DNA of 64,000 bases. It comes from Marinobacter sp. F4218. GTDB taxonomy: Bacteria; Pseudomonadota; Gammaproteobacteria; Pseudomonadales; Oleiphilaceae. This document shows, piece by piece, positions 6,973 through 14,945 of the stretch (within the stretch, counting starts at the first letter, position 1; each line of letters opens with the position of its first letter). The position numbers and the translations under genes were made by a program. The notes under the pieces were generated by a model. That model was not told where the DNA came from. It saw only the letters and a list, made by a program, of their open reading frames with translations, and did not search any database. The stretch covers positions 372,001 through 436,000 of the forward strand of contig NZ_JAHZIL010000003.1 in the NCBI RefSeq assembly GCF_019443085.1, written 5' to 3'.

Positions 6973-9036
6973 TCACCGATTGGGGAGACGCCCCCGATTC
7001 AGATAAACAGATCGAATCGGGTTAGATGAGCGAATGACTCGGGCGCCACCAAACGAGATGAAATTGGCGTCTTCATTAATTCGGGTTTGCACCTTGTAAT
7101 TCCAGTCGGCATCGCCGCGGATCTGGGCGTACTTGAATTGGCCCGTTTTCTCTGGCGTCAGGGGGATCACCCAGCCAAGGCTCACGAACTCGGCGTCGGT
7201 GTTCTTATAGGACAGCGTCAGGGCGTAATCGCCGAACCAGAAGCGGCTGTCAATGCGAACGCCGGTATCTTCCTCGAAGAATTGCCCGCCATACACATCA
7301 AACTGGGTATTCAACCCGGGGTGGTAGTAGCTGTACCGGGCCAGTATCTGGTTGCGTTCAGCCTGATCAAACTCTGCATGCTCGAAGGCACCGCCCAGAT
7401 AGGCCAGGCTGTGGCGGCCGTTGGAGCTGAGCAACAGTGTTTCATTCAGCAACCCATTCCAGTCCGAGACGTAGCGGCCGGCGTGGAGGCTTGTATAGAG
7501 CTGGGAATGCAGCTTGAAGGTCTGCTGAACCTCCACTTCGGTCAGGTCCGTGCGCTGTCGGTCGTCGTAGAACACCCCGCCCTTTTCGAAATCCTCGGTG
7601 GCGTAGACCTCGGCATTGTAGGTGGCGGAGGCCAGGGCACCGGTCCACAGGGAAACCGACATCTCGGCACTGATGCCGACAGAGGCATCCCACACCCCGT
7701 ATTCGGTGGCCACGCCCGAACTGATGGTTGGGCTTAACGTGATGCGTGGTTTCCAGGTTGGGCCATAGCTGCCCTGGAAGTCCCACTCCGGCTCTTGAGC
7801 ATTGAGCAGGCTACCTGGCGCAAACCTGACGGCAATCGCGTAGGGTTGCTCGGTAGTGGCCTGCTTCAGCTCAATCGTTCGCTCGCTAACCGGAATATTC
7901 TGGTTGAGGAGCGTGAGCGTCGCGATACGGTGGTGCTCGTCGGCCGCCTGAACCTTCTTAGCCACATCCAGGATGGAGTCCCGTTCGTCGCGGGTGTAGA
8001 GGTTGTTTTCCCACTGAAGGTGGAGGACATCCCCTTCACTGGCCACCCTGACCCGGTCATAGCCTTCTTCAACAAGCTGCTGACCGATACGGCGCGCTGT
8101 GGTTTTGCCTTCATTTGACTTGCCGCTAGTTAACGAGGGCTGACTCCGATCGTCACCTTGGCTGGTACCTGGGGCGGCGCTCACTGATACGGGGCTGGCG
8201 TTTGTGCGAGTTGTTTTGTTGGGCAACTCAAGCCTCTTCTTTGAAGGCTGATTGCCGAAGGGGATGGACAGGCCGACCGAAAAGAAAGTGCGGTCATTCT
8301 CCGTGTTGCCTTCATCGTAAGCCAACACTTTGCCATTCACCTGCATGCCCAGCGGCAGCAGGCCTTCTGGTGTGCTGGCTCCCAGCCCCAGGCGAACGTC
8401 CTGGCTGTCGTACTCAGCCATTAGGTTTAGCCAGGGCGCCGGGCGGTAGGAAACACCACCAAAGGGCCCATCCAGATAACGGTTCTCGATCGTCGGGTCC
8501 CCGTAACCCGCAGAGATTTCGACTGGGCCAAACTGCCGACCGGCCACCACGTACACGGCCTCAAAGTCGTCGGTTTCGCCCCCGAGATCCTGAACACCAG
8601 CCGCCAGCGTGAACCACTCTTCCGGGATAAACGGTGCCTGGATTTTCACATTGGCGGAGAGATCGCGGATGCCACAGTTCTTCTCCGTATATCCATTACA
8701 CTGCGTTTTATCCCACGTAAGCCGCCCGCCTACTTCGACATTAGGGAAAATCCCAAAAAGACCGGCGACGTTGTTGTAGTAACCGTAAGGATTTTGCTGG
8801 CCAGAATTTCGTGTTTCCCACGCCTGGTCGGAGTACTGCACCGCCGCCCCGCCGTGATCAAGCACGGTGGCGGAGGGAACGTTCAGGTAGCCGCTGTATC
8901 CCGGAAAGGCCAGCTCGCCCGCCGATACCCGGCAGCTGAGGGTGACGCCGCCGAGCAAACCGGCGATGAAAAAGGCCTTCAGGCACGCTACCGCCCCACC
9001 GACCAGGGTCCAGTGTTTTGAGGTCATATAATTCAT
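6973..9036 (-). CDS. yjbH: YjbH-family outer-membrane exopolysaccharide protein
   Basis: The product shows the YjbH signature early in the mature part (FPGYSGYLNVPSATV, then AAVQYSDQAWETR) and long alternating beta-strand segments to the C-terminus, as expected for an outer-membrane beta-barrel linked to exopolysaccharide production. I chose the ATG at 9036 (MNYMTSKHW, 687 residues) because the longer frame needs a TTG and a Pro/Cys-rich leader; the ATG at 9027 is an alternative. A hydrophobic signal segment covers about residues 20-35 and ends near RVSAGELAFPG. The gene is first in the minus-strand export operon, directly downstream of rfaH, and carries the ops element within codons 14-18. 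A decayed paralogue of its 5' end lies at 44.4 kb. Confidence 0.88.
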   Translation of the reverse strand: MNYMTSKHWTLVGGAVACLKAFFIAGLLGGVTLSCRVSAGELAFPGYSGYLNVPSATVLDHGGAAVQYSDQAWETRNSGQQNPYGYYNNVAGLFGIFPNVEVGGRLTWDKTQCNGYTEKNCGIRDLSANVKIQAPFIPEEWFTLAAGVQDLGGETDDFEAVYVVAGRQFGPVEISAGYGDPTIENRYLDGPFGGVSYRPAPWLNLMAEYDSQDVRLGLGASTPEGLLPLGMQVNGKVLAYDEGNTENDRTFFSVGLSIPFGNQPSKKRLELPNKTTRTNASPVSVSAAPGTSQGDDRSQPSLTSGKSNEGKTTARRIGQQLVEEGYDRVRVASEGDVLHLQWENNLYTRDERDSILDVAKKVQAADEHHRIATLTLLNQNIPVSERTIELKQATTEQPYAIAVRFAPGSLLNAQEPEWDFQGSYGPTWKPRITLSPTISSGVATEYGVWDASVGISAEMSVSLWTGALASATYNAEVYATEDFEKGGVFYDDRQRTDLTEVEVQQTFKLHSQLYTSLHAGRYVSDWNGLLNETLLLSSNGRHSLAYLGGAFEHAEFDQAERNQILARYSYYHPGLNTQFDVYGGQFFEEDTGVRIDSRFWFGDYALTLSYKNTDAEFVSLGWVIPLTPEKTGQFKYAQIRGDADWNYKVQTRINEDANFISFGGARVIRSSNPIRSVYLNRGRLPNR
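8984..8995 (-). promoter_or_regulatory. ops element (RfaH recruitment site) inside the yjbH coding region
   Basis: The minus strand reads GGCGGTAGCGTG, identical to the 12-base ops signal that pauses RNA polymerase and recruits RfaH in enterobacteria. Upstream bases (CCTGGTCGGTGGGGCGGTAG) also recall the JUMPstart context. It encodes Gly-Gly-Ala-Val-Ala-Cys of the YjbH leader, so it is intragenic rather than in a 5' untranslated leader. The rfaH gene lies immediately upstream on the same strand. Confidence 0.85.
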
Positions 9037-9265
9037 TGTGGCTTTTACAGACGGATAACCGGAGGGGCACGGGAGGGCAGCACCACCCTCCTTGCTGGTT
9101 CCAGTCGATCCCTGAATATGCTGTTCTAGACAGGGAGGGATTCTACGGCTTCCCTTGGACCACACAAGAGCCAAATAGCGGCCCGACGCAGTTTCAGATA
9201 GTTAGGAACGTAAACATTTGTAAAAGGCTCAGGATTACAACTAACAAGATCGCAAAGCTAACGGT
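9037..9265 (-). other. Leader/intergenic region between rfaH and yjbH
   Basis: About 230 bases hold no convincing gene. An inverted repeat GGAGGG/CCCTCC (9072-9077 with 9086-9091) could form a leader hairpin but has no T-tract. AT-rich sequence just after the rfaH stop (9200-9255, with TTGTAA and TTACAAAT on the minus strand) may contain the operon promoter, but I see no confident -35/-10 pair. Confidence 0.4.
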
Positions 9266-9751
9266 TTAGCGCTTTAAGGCAGAGACCGGAACCTTGATGC
9301 GCTGCCGTTGTTGCATGAAGCTGATAAGAACAATGGCCCGTTCTTCGCCGTCGTAGGCCTGGAAAATTGCATTCAGCCCCTCAAAGGGCCCGTCCTGCAG
9401 TTCTACGGACTCTCCTGGGCGAATCCCTCCTTTTTCCTCAACGGTATCCAGACCGGTTTTGATGTGCTCGAGGATCTCATCCTCAATGGCGGCCGGCCTG
9501 TTGCCGAAGCCTACTACCCGGATAACGCCACGGGTTGACCGAAGCTTAGCCCACATGGGATCCGTCTGCTCAAGCGAGACAAACAGATAACCCGGGAACA
9601 GCGGCTCACGGCTCTTCGCGCGTTTACCTGCCCGAATCTTTTCGACACTGACCTTAGGGTAAAAGCAGGTAATGCCCTGGTTCTCCAGGTGCGTCAGGGC
9701 TCGGTCACCCTGGGCTGGTTTGTGCTGAAGCGCGTACCAACTCATATGCAT
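9266..9751 (-). CDS. rfaH: RfaH-type NusG paralogue, transcription antiterminator
   Basis: The product (161 residues from the ATG at 9751, close to the 162 of E. coli RfaH) begins MHMSWYALQHKPAQGDRA, the NusG N-terminal entry, and includes CFYPKVSVEKIRAGKRAK and EPLFPGYLFVSLEQ. A C-terminal KOW-like segment follows (RPGESVELQDGPFEGLNAIF). RfaH joins paused RNA polymerase at ops sites and promotes transcription of long surface-glycan operons. The start is supported by a GAGGG ribosome site six bases upstream and by a TGATG overlap with the cysQ stop; the ATG at 9745 is an alternative. A truncated second copy lies near 52.0 kb. The ops element just downstream makes the functional assignment unusually strong. 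Confidence 0.93.
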   Translation of the reverse strand: MHMSWYALQHKPAQGDRALTHLENQGITCFYPKVSVEKIRAGKRAKSREPLFPGYLFVSLEQTDPMWAKLRSTRGVIRVVGFGNRPAAIEDEILEHIKTGLDTVEEKGGIRPGESVELQDGPFEGLNAIFQAYDGEERAIVLISFMQQRQRIKVPVSALKR

Positions 9752-10509
9752 CAGCCACCCTCTGCAACGAAATGGGGATTCAGTAGATTCTCTTTGCCAT
9801 AGTGAAGCGGCTTGCCATCCAGCGTGTGGATCCTGCCGCCAGCAGCGGTCAGCACTGCATGAGCCGCTGCGGTATCCCACTCGCTGGTCGGGCCCAGCCG
9901 GGGGTAAAGGTCAGCACGACCTTCCGCGATAAGACAAAACTTCAGGGAACTGCCAGCCTGCACGAGCTCATGGTCACCCAGGCGGTCAATGAACGAGCGA
10001 GTTTCTGAATTCAGGTGATTTTTGCTGGCAACGACACGCCTGGCCGACTTGGGTTTCACGACGCGAATCTCTTGGATACGGCCCGTCCGATCTCGGCGGT
10101 GGGCGCCCTGCCCTTTCACGCCCCAATAGGCTTGCTTAAGCGCCGGGACGGTCACAACCCCAAGCACTGGCTCCCCATCCTCAATCAACGCAATGTTTAC
10201 CGTGAACTCGCCCGTGCGCTGAGTGAATTCCTTGGTGCCATCAACCGGATCAATCAACCAGAACCGACGCCAATGCTTGCGTTCTTCCCACGGAATGTCG
10301 ACGCCCTCTTCCGAGAGTATGGGGATGTCCCGGCTGATTCCACGCAGGCCTTTTACAATCTCATCGTGGCTGGCAATGTCGGCCGCGGTGATGGGCGAGT
10401 CATCCCTCTTATAGTTCACCTTGAAATCCGACTGGTAAATATGAAGAACACGCTCACTGGCCTTGTCAGCCACTTGTATAACATCCTCAAGGATCGAGCT
10501 GTAATGCAT
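9751..10509 (-). CDS. cysQ: 3'(2'),5'-bisphosphate nucleotidase CysQ
   Basis: This 252-residue enzyme of the inositol-monophosphatase superfamily hydrolyses 3'-phosphoadenosine 5'-phosphate (PAP), the product of PAPS-dependent sulfotransferases and PAPS reductase. Metal-binding motifs are present: ILSEEG, WLIDPVDGTKEF and SEWDTAAAHAVLTAAGG. Its stop overlaps the rfaH start as TGATG, so the two are translationally coupled, an unusual pairing of a sulfur-metabolism enzyme with an antiterminator. With at least seven sulfotransferase domains in the window, PAP removal is plainly relevant. A full-length but decayed copy lies at 52.2-53.0 kb. Confidence 0.94.
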   Translation of the reverse strand: MHYSSILEDVIQVADKASERVLHIYQSDFKVNYKRDDSPITAADIASHDEIVKGLRGISRDIPILSEEGVDIPWEERKHWRRFWLIDPVDGTKEFTQRTGEFTVNIALIEDGEPVLGVVTVPALKQAYWGVKGQGAHRRDRTGRIQEIRVVKPKSARRVVASKNHLNSETRSFIDRLGDHELVQAGSSLKFCLIAEGRADLYPRLGPTSEWDTAAAHAVLTAAGGRIHTLDGKPLHYGKENLLNPHFVAEGG

Positions 10510-10599
10510 GCTTTTCGCTTCCTGCTTCAGATCAAAATGATATGAACTATTCTGAGCGATAGTAACATTCCCTCAATGCTGAATCAGAAGGATGCCACC
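10510..10599. promoter_or_regulatory. Divergent promoter region between cysQ-rfaH and the nuclease gene
   Basis: Ninety bases separate two divergent starts, so promoters for both directions must lie here or overlap the coding ends. The stretch is AT-rich near 10528-10572. No -35/-10 pair is strong enough to name. The equivalent spacer in the decayed copy at 53 kb is longer because palindromic repeats have been inserted. Confidence 0.4.
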
Positions 10600-11961
10600 A
10601 TGAAACTTCGCTTCCTTGGCGCCACAGGAACCGTCACCGGCTCCCGCTACCTGCTTTCCGACGAGAAACACCGCCTACTCGTGGACTGCGGCATGTACCA
10701 GGGCGTTAAGACCCTCCGGCGGCGTAACTGGGCTGAGTTTCCGGTAAAGCCTTCAACAATCAATGCCGTGGTGCTCACCCACGCGCACATCGATCACTCA
10801 GGCTACCTGCCCGCGCTGGTCAAGAACGGGTTTAAAGGAAAAATTTACTGCACCAAGGCAACCCACGACTTGTGCAAGGTGTTACTGCCTGATGCTGGCT
10901 TTCTCCAGGAAGAGGACGCCAAGTATGCCTATCGGAAAAAGTTTTCGAAACACGAGAAACCAGAGCCTCTCTTTACGGAAAAGGATGCGTGGGAGGCGCT
11001 TAAACATTTCGAATCCCTGCATTACCACGAACCATTTGAGCCAGTGAAGGGTATGGAGGTGACCTTTACCCCGGCCGGGCACATTCTCGGCTCGTCCTGT
11101 GTGCATGTGCATCACAAGGAGAGTGATCGCACGGTGGTATTCAGCGGCGATGTAGGCCGTCAGAACGACGTCATCATGCGGGCTCCGGAACCTCTGAAAG
11201 AGGCAGACGTACTGATCTGCGAGTCGACCTATGGCGACCGTCGGCACGCAGAGACCGATCCCGAGAAAGAATTGGCAGAGATTATCACCCGAACCGCGGG
11301 CCGGGGTGGCATCGTGCTGATACCGGCATTTGCGGTTGGCCGGGCGCAGATGTTGCTCTACGTGATTCACAAGATTATGGGTGAAGGCCAGATTCCAAAG
11401 TTGCCGGTTTTCCTAAATAGCCCGATGGCAATCAAGGCCACCGAGATTTTCTGCAAACACAACAAAGAGCACAAGCTCAGCACGGCGCAGTGCGAACTGA
11501 TTGATAACAGCACCAAGTTTGTTCGGACGGTCGAGGAATCCATTGCACTGGATGCGGTGCGCTACCCCTGCGTGATTATTTCCGCCAGCGGCATGGCCAG
11601 TGGAGGACGTGTGCTGCACCACCTGAAGACGCTATTGCCCAACGAGCGTAACAGCATTGTGTTCGCCGGGTTCCAGGCACCGGGTACGCGCGGGGACGCA
11701 CTGGTGAACGGCGCGGAGTCGGTGAAGATTCATGGTGAGTATTGGCCGGTTAGAGCGGATGTTTTCAATCTGGATTCGCTTTCCGCCCATGGGGATTACA
11801 ACGAGATTCTTGAATGGCTGGGCCAGGGGGAACTAAAGCCGGAGAAGGTATTTGTTACGCATGGGGAGATGTTGGCGAGTGATGTGATGCGGAAACGGAT
11901 TTGTGAGCGGTTTGGGTGGGATGTTGAAGTGCCGGAATTGTTTGAGGAGGTTGAACTTTAG
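10600..11961 (+). CDS. MBL-fold beta-CASP ribonuclease-like protein
   Basis: The protein (453 residues from the ATG at 10600) starts MKLRFLGATGTVTGSRYLL. It carries the metallo-beta-lactamase metal motif LTHAHIDHSGYLP, further metal-site motifs GHILGSSCVHV, FSGDVGRQ and CESTYGDR, a beta-CASP domain (NSPMAIKATEIF and ISASGMASGGRVLHHL) and the C-terminal RMMBL motif VFVTHGE. Related CPSF73/Ysh1-like bacterial proteins are RNA endo/exonucleases. The start is chosen because AGAAGGA sits eight bases upstream and the decayed paralogue at 53.1 kb aligns from the same Met. It diverges from cysQ-rfaH; retention of the linkage in both copies suggests a cassette, possibly with a role in RNA processing. 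Confidence 0.88.
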   Translation: MKLRFLGATGTVTGSRYLLSDEKHRLLVDCGMYQGVKTLRRRNWAEFPVKPSTINAVVLTHAHIDHSGYLPALVKNGFKGKIYCTKATHDLCKVLLPDAGFLQEEDAKYAYRKKFSKHEKPEPLFTEKDAWEALKHFESLHYHEPFEPVKGMEVTFTPAGHILGSSCVHVHHKESDRTVVFSGDVGRQNDVIMRAPEPLKEADVLICESTYGDRRHAETDPEKELAEIITRTAGRGGIVLIPAFAVGRAQMLLYVIHKIMGEGQIPKLPVFLNSPMAIKATEIFCKHNKEHKLSTAQCELIDNSTKFVRTVEESIALDAVRYPCVIISASGMASGGRVLHHLKTLLPNERNSIVFAGFQAPGTRGDALVNGAESVKIHGEYWPVRADVFNLDSLSAHGDYNEILEWLGQGELKPEKVFVTHGEMLASDVMRKRICERFGWDVEVPELFEEVEL

Positions 11962-11981
11962 CCAAGCCTGACACTGCTTTC

Positions 11982-12019
11982 GACAAGTCCCGGGTTCCAA
12001 ACTTCACCTGGGACTTGTC
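11982..12019. terminator. Hairpin between convergent genes
   Basis: Perfect 10-base arms GACAAGTCCC (11982-11991) and GGGACTTGTC (12010-12019) surround an 18-base loop, between the stop of the plus-strand nuclease gene and the stop of the minus-strand dehydrogenase gene. There is no T-tract, so efficient intrinsic termination is uncertain; the convergent position still favours a terminator role. Confidence 0.45.
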
Positions 12020-12028
12020 CTGGCAAGG

Positions 12029-13291
12029 TCAGAGCCTCAGATCTGCCTCCCCAAGTGGTAGCACGCCCTTCAAATCGAAAAGAACGCCCGTTTTCTTTAA
12101 ATAAGCACGCAAGTCACTTGAGGTCTTGTCAGCATACTCTCGATGAGGAACGGCCAGTAACAGTGCGTCGTAACCGCCGAAGGGCGGAGAATCCACAAGC
12201 GAAACCCCGTATTCGTTGAAAGCTTCGCCGGCGTCTGCCCAGCAATCCATTATGTCCACAGAACAACCGAAATCCTGCAACTCCTTCACTACGTCAATAA
12301 CCCGGGTGTTGCGCAAGTCAGGACAGTTTTCTTTAAATGCAAACCCTATGATCAGCACACGAGAATTGGCAACCGTATGCCCCTTCTTGATCATTGCCTT
12401 AACTAACTCGGCGGCAGCGTAAGGCCCCATATTATCGTTCACCCGACGGCCTGCCAGGATTATCTCCGGGTGATATCCGATCGCCTGGGCTTTATGGGTC
12501 AGGTAATAGGGATCTACACCGATACAATGCCCGCCGACAAGCCCCGGCTTGAAAGGCAGAAAATTCCATTTGGTTCCCGCAGCGGCAAGCACCTCGTGCG
12601 TGTCGATTTTCAACCGAGAGAAGATCATCGATAGTTCGTTCATAAGCGCTATGTTCAGATCACGCTGGGTGTTTTCAATTACCTTGGCGGCTTCGGCAAC
12701 TTTGATGGAACTGGCTTTGTGGGTGCCGGCGGTGATAATGCCGGCATAGAGTGCATCCACTTCCTCGGCGATTTCTGGAGTGGAGCCGGACGTCACCTTC
12801 TTGATGGTTGTGACACGATGTTCCCGATCACCCGGATTGATACGTTCGGGACTGTAACCGGCAAAGAAATCCTGATTGAAGATCAGTCCGGATTCACGCT
12901 CCAGAATCGGTACACATACTTCCTCGGTTGCCCCCGGAAATACCGTGGATTCATAAATAACGATGTCGCCTTTCTTGAGAACTTTGCCGACGCTCTCACT
13001 TGCCTGAATCAACGGATTCAAGTCCGGGGATTTGTATTCATCAATCGGGGTAGGAACCGTAACGATAAAAATCTCGCATTCACGAATTTCTTCAAGAGAG
13101 TCGGTGAAGGAGAGTTTGGAGGCGCCTCGCAGCTCTTCCGGTGAAACTTCGCGAGTTAAATCCACCCCATCCTTGAGCTCAGCAATCCGCTTGCGGTTAA
13201 TGTCGAACCCTTTAACCGGGCGCTGCTCCCCAAATGCTGCGGCAAGCGGCAGGCCGACATAACCCAGACCAATAACAGCAATATTCTTCAT
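12029..13291 (-). CDS. UDP-N-acetyl-sugar 6-dehydrogenase (WbpO/TviB family)
   Basis: The protein (420 residues from [17 protein letters not shown]) has the Rossmann motif GLGYVG, a central helical domain ([17 protein letters not shown]) and the catalytic-Cys motif [15 protein letters not shown]. It oxidises C6 of a UDP-HexNAc to the uronic acid. TviB/WbpO proteins make UDP-GalNAcA, but GlcNAc or ManNAc substrates cannot be excluded. I chose the ATG at 13291, preceded by AAGGGA at good spacing and matching the family start; a start at 13309 adds six residues. It lies downstream of pseI on the same strand, so the glycan may contain both pseudaminic acid and a hexuronic acid. A decayed relative lies at 1.4-1.9 kb. 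Confidence 0.9.
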   Translation of the reverse strand: MKNIAVIGLGYVGLPLAAAFGEQRPVKGFDINRKRIAELKDGVDLTREVSPEELRGASKLSFTDSLEEIRECEIFIVTVPTPIDEYKSPDLNPLIQASESVGKVLKKGDIVIYESTVFPGATEEVCVPILERESGLIFNQDFFAGYSPERINPGDREHRVTTIKKVTSGSTPEIAEEVDALYAGIITAGTHKASSIKVAEAAKVIENTQRDLNIALMNELSMIFSRLKIDTHEVLAAAGTKWNFLPFKPGLVGGHCIGVDPYYLTHKAQAIGYHPEIILAGRRVNDNMGPYAAAELVKAMIKKGHTVANSRVLIIGFAFKENCPDLRNTRVIDVVKELQDFGCSVDIMDCWADAGEAFNEYGVSLVDSPPFGGYDALLLAVPHREYADKTSSDLRAYLKKTGVLFDLKGVLPLGEADLRL

Positions 13292-13367
13292 TTTAAGTCC
13301 CTTTGCCATGATTACACCTGAACAATGCTTTCCGTCCTTACCCTAAGAACCGGAGCCATTACAATTC

Positions 13368-14420
13368 CTACTGGTAATCCGTTTCCGCGACTGGTGAGTT
13401 TCGTTCAATATCTCGTGTTGCTACCTTACCGACAACCTCTTTTAGATACTTGGGGGCTAAACCATACCCAGGGCGGACACTACGAATGTCACTCTCCTGG
13501 ATCACCTGGCCCGCCTTGATATCCTGAACAAAATACAGCGAACGGCGGAACTGGGCGTTACCCTGCTCACTGGACTTCCTTCCGTAATCTATCTGGCCCA
13601 ACGCTTTCCACGCGGTTTTACTATCCCGGCATAACGCGGCGAGATCTTCAGGCTCCAATGAAAAGCTGTCGTCCGGGCCCCCTCCCTGCCGGTCGAGCGT
13701 AAAATGCTTTTCTACAATCGATGCGCCGAGGACGACACTGGCAATAGCTGTGGTGTTATCCAGGGTGTGGTCGGACAACCCGGTAACCGACCCAAAACGA
13801 TCCTGCATATCGACAATGGTACGCAAATTATAGTCCTCAGCCGGAGCCGGGTAACCACTCACACAGTGAAGGATAGCGAGTTGGGTGCAGCCAGCATTTC
13901 GGGCGGCATCGACCGCTTCCCGAATTTCCTCCTCATCGGCCATCCCGGTGGAAATAATCATCGGCTTCCCGGTGCGGGCAACGTATTCAATAAGGGGCAA
14001 ATCTACCGCCTCGAATGAAGCAATCTTATAGGCCGGGGCACCGAGCTCTTCGAGTAAATCGACCGCAGTGGTATCAAACGGTGAGCTGAAAATAGTAATA
14101 CCCAGCTTACGGGCGTGATCAAAAAGTGGCTTGTGCCATTCCCACGGCATATGCGCTTCTTCATACAATTCATAAAGCGTGCGGCCATCCCATAAGCCAC
14201 CTTTGATACAGAACCCCTCTGCCTGGGAATCGAGTGTAATCGTGTCCGGGCGATAGGTTTGCAGCTTAACGGCGTCCGCTCCCGCTTTAACCGCTTCCTC
14301 GATGATCCTCATTGCCGTTTCAAGCTTGCCGTTATGATTGGCCGACAGTTCCGCAATAATATACGGGGGCTGATTTCGGGAGATCTCCCGCCCATCGATA
14401 GTAATCATCGCCTCAGTCAT
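13368..14420 (-). CDS. pseI: Pseudaminic acid synthase PseI
   Basis: This 350-residue NeuB-family enzyme condenses 6-deoxy-AltdiNAc with phosphoenolpyruvate to form pseudaminic acid. The NeuB barrel shows YIIAELSANHNGKLE, ADAVKLQTYRPDTIT and SGYPAPAEDYNLRT. The C-terminal SAF/antifreeze-like domain has RSLYFVQDIKAGQVI and SVRPGYGLAPKYL. PseI rather than NeuB or LegI is favoured by the neighbouring complete pseB-C-F-G-H set and by the HTLDNTTAIASVVLGASIVE region. It lies 15 bases after pseH. Confidence 0.94.
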   Translation of the reverse strand: MTEAMITIDGREISRNQPPYIIAELSANHNGKLETAMRIIEEAVKAGADAVKLQTYRPDTITLDSQAEGFCIKGGLWDGRTLYELYEEAHMPWEWHKPLFDHARKLGITIFSSPFDTTAVDLLEELGAPAYKIASFEAVDLPLIEYVARTGKPMIISTGMADEEEIREAVDAARNAGCTQLAILHCVSGYPAPAEDYNLRTIVDMQDRFGSVTGLSDHTLDNTTAIASVVLGASIVEKHFTLDRQGGGPDDSFSLEPEDLAALCRDSKTAWKALGQIDYGRKSSEQGNAQFRRSLYFVQDIKAGQVIQESDIRSVRPGYGLAPKYLKEVVGKVATRDIERNSPVAETDYQ

Positions 14421-14435
14421 AAATATGCCTACTGG

Positions 14436-14945
14436 TTACGAATTCGAATTCTGCCACTCTGAAGCAAGAATCCCGAAACAGACAATGTCATGGTATTGCT
14501 CACCGTCGAAGAACTGGTCCCGGAGCGTGCCTTCAAGTGTAAACCCCAGCGCGCGGTGGAACCTGATCGAGCGCTCGTTAAATCCAATGGCCTGGCCACA
14601 GAGCTTGTGTAACTTCATGGTTCCGAAAGCATGCCCAAGCGCAGCCTGACCCAGTCCGCGCCCTGTCCCACTCCTTGCATCCGGTGCCAGATAAAAGCCC
14701 CAGTCGGCGATTGCCGGCCATCGCGTTTCGGAAATATTGACGAAGCCACACGGAATGCCGTCGAGCTCGTATATCAGCAGCGAGACTCCTTGCTCCTTCT
14801 GAACGCCCTCAAACCAGCGCTTGTGCTCGTCCGGGGCAATCTCATGACTGCTGTACATATACCTTCGCACATCCGGATGATTACGCCAGGCAAGAACGCG
14901 ATCGAGATCCCCGGAAACCATCGGCCTCAATTCACCTGTCTTCAC
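14436..14945 (-). CDS. pseH: UDP-4-amino-4,6-dideoxy-AltNAc N-acetyltransferase PseH
   Basis: This 169-residue GNAT acetyltransferase N-acetylates the C4 amine of the PseC product using acetyl-CoA. It reads VLAWRNHPDVRRYMYSSH, the RimJ/RimL-like entry of PseH proteins, and ends with LHKLCGQAIGFNERSIRFH and GFTLEGTLRDQFFDGEQYH. The start codon is GTG at 14945, whose first base overlaps the pseG TAG stop, implying translational coupling. Position between pseG and pseI supports the assignment. Confidence 0.92.
   Translation of the reverse strand: MKTGELRPMVSGDLDRVLAWRNHPDVRRYMYSSHEIAPDEHKRWFEGVQKEQGVSLLIYELDGIPCGFVNISETRWPAIADWGFYLAPDARSGTGRGLGQAALGHAFGTMKLHKLCGQAIGFNERSIRFHRALGFTLEGTLRDQFFDGEQYHDIVCFGILASEWQNSNS

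Noticed and set aside
7087..7737. Long plus-strand open frame opposite yjbH
   Set aside because: The minus strand has a clear family match; the plus frame shows no recognisable motif and reflects codon bias of the opposite strand.
8434..8446. GGGCGGTAGGAA on the plus strand inside yjbH
   Set aside because: It is antisense to yjbH and does not continue as GCGTG.
9072..9091. Hairpin in the yjbH leader as a terminator
   Set aside because: The stem is short and no T-tract follows on either strand; kept only as a possible leader structure.
9037..9174. Extended yjbH start at a TTG
   Set aside because: It would place a Cys/Pro/Gly-rich leader before the signal peptide; the ATG at 9036 or 9027 gives a normal signal sequence.
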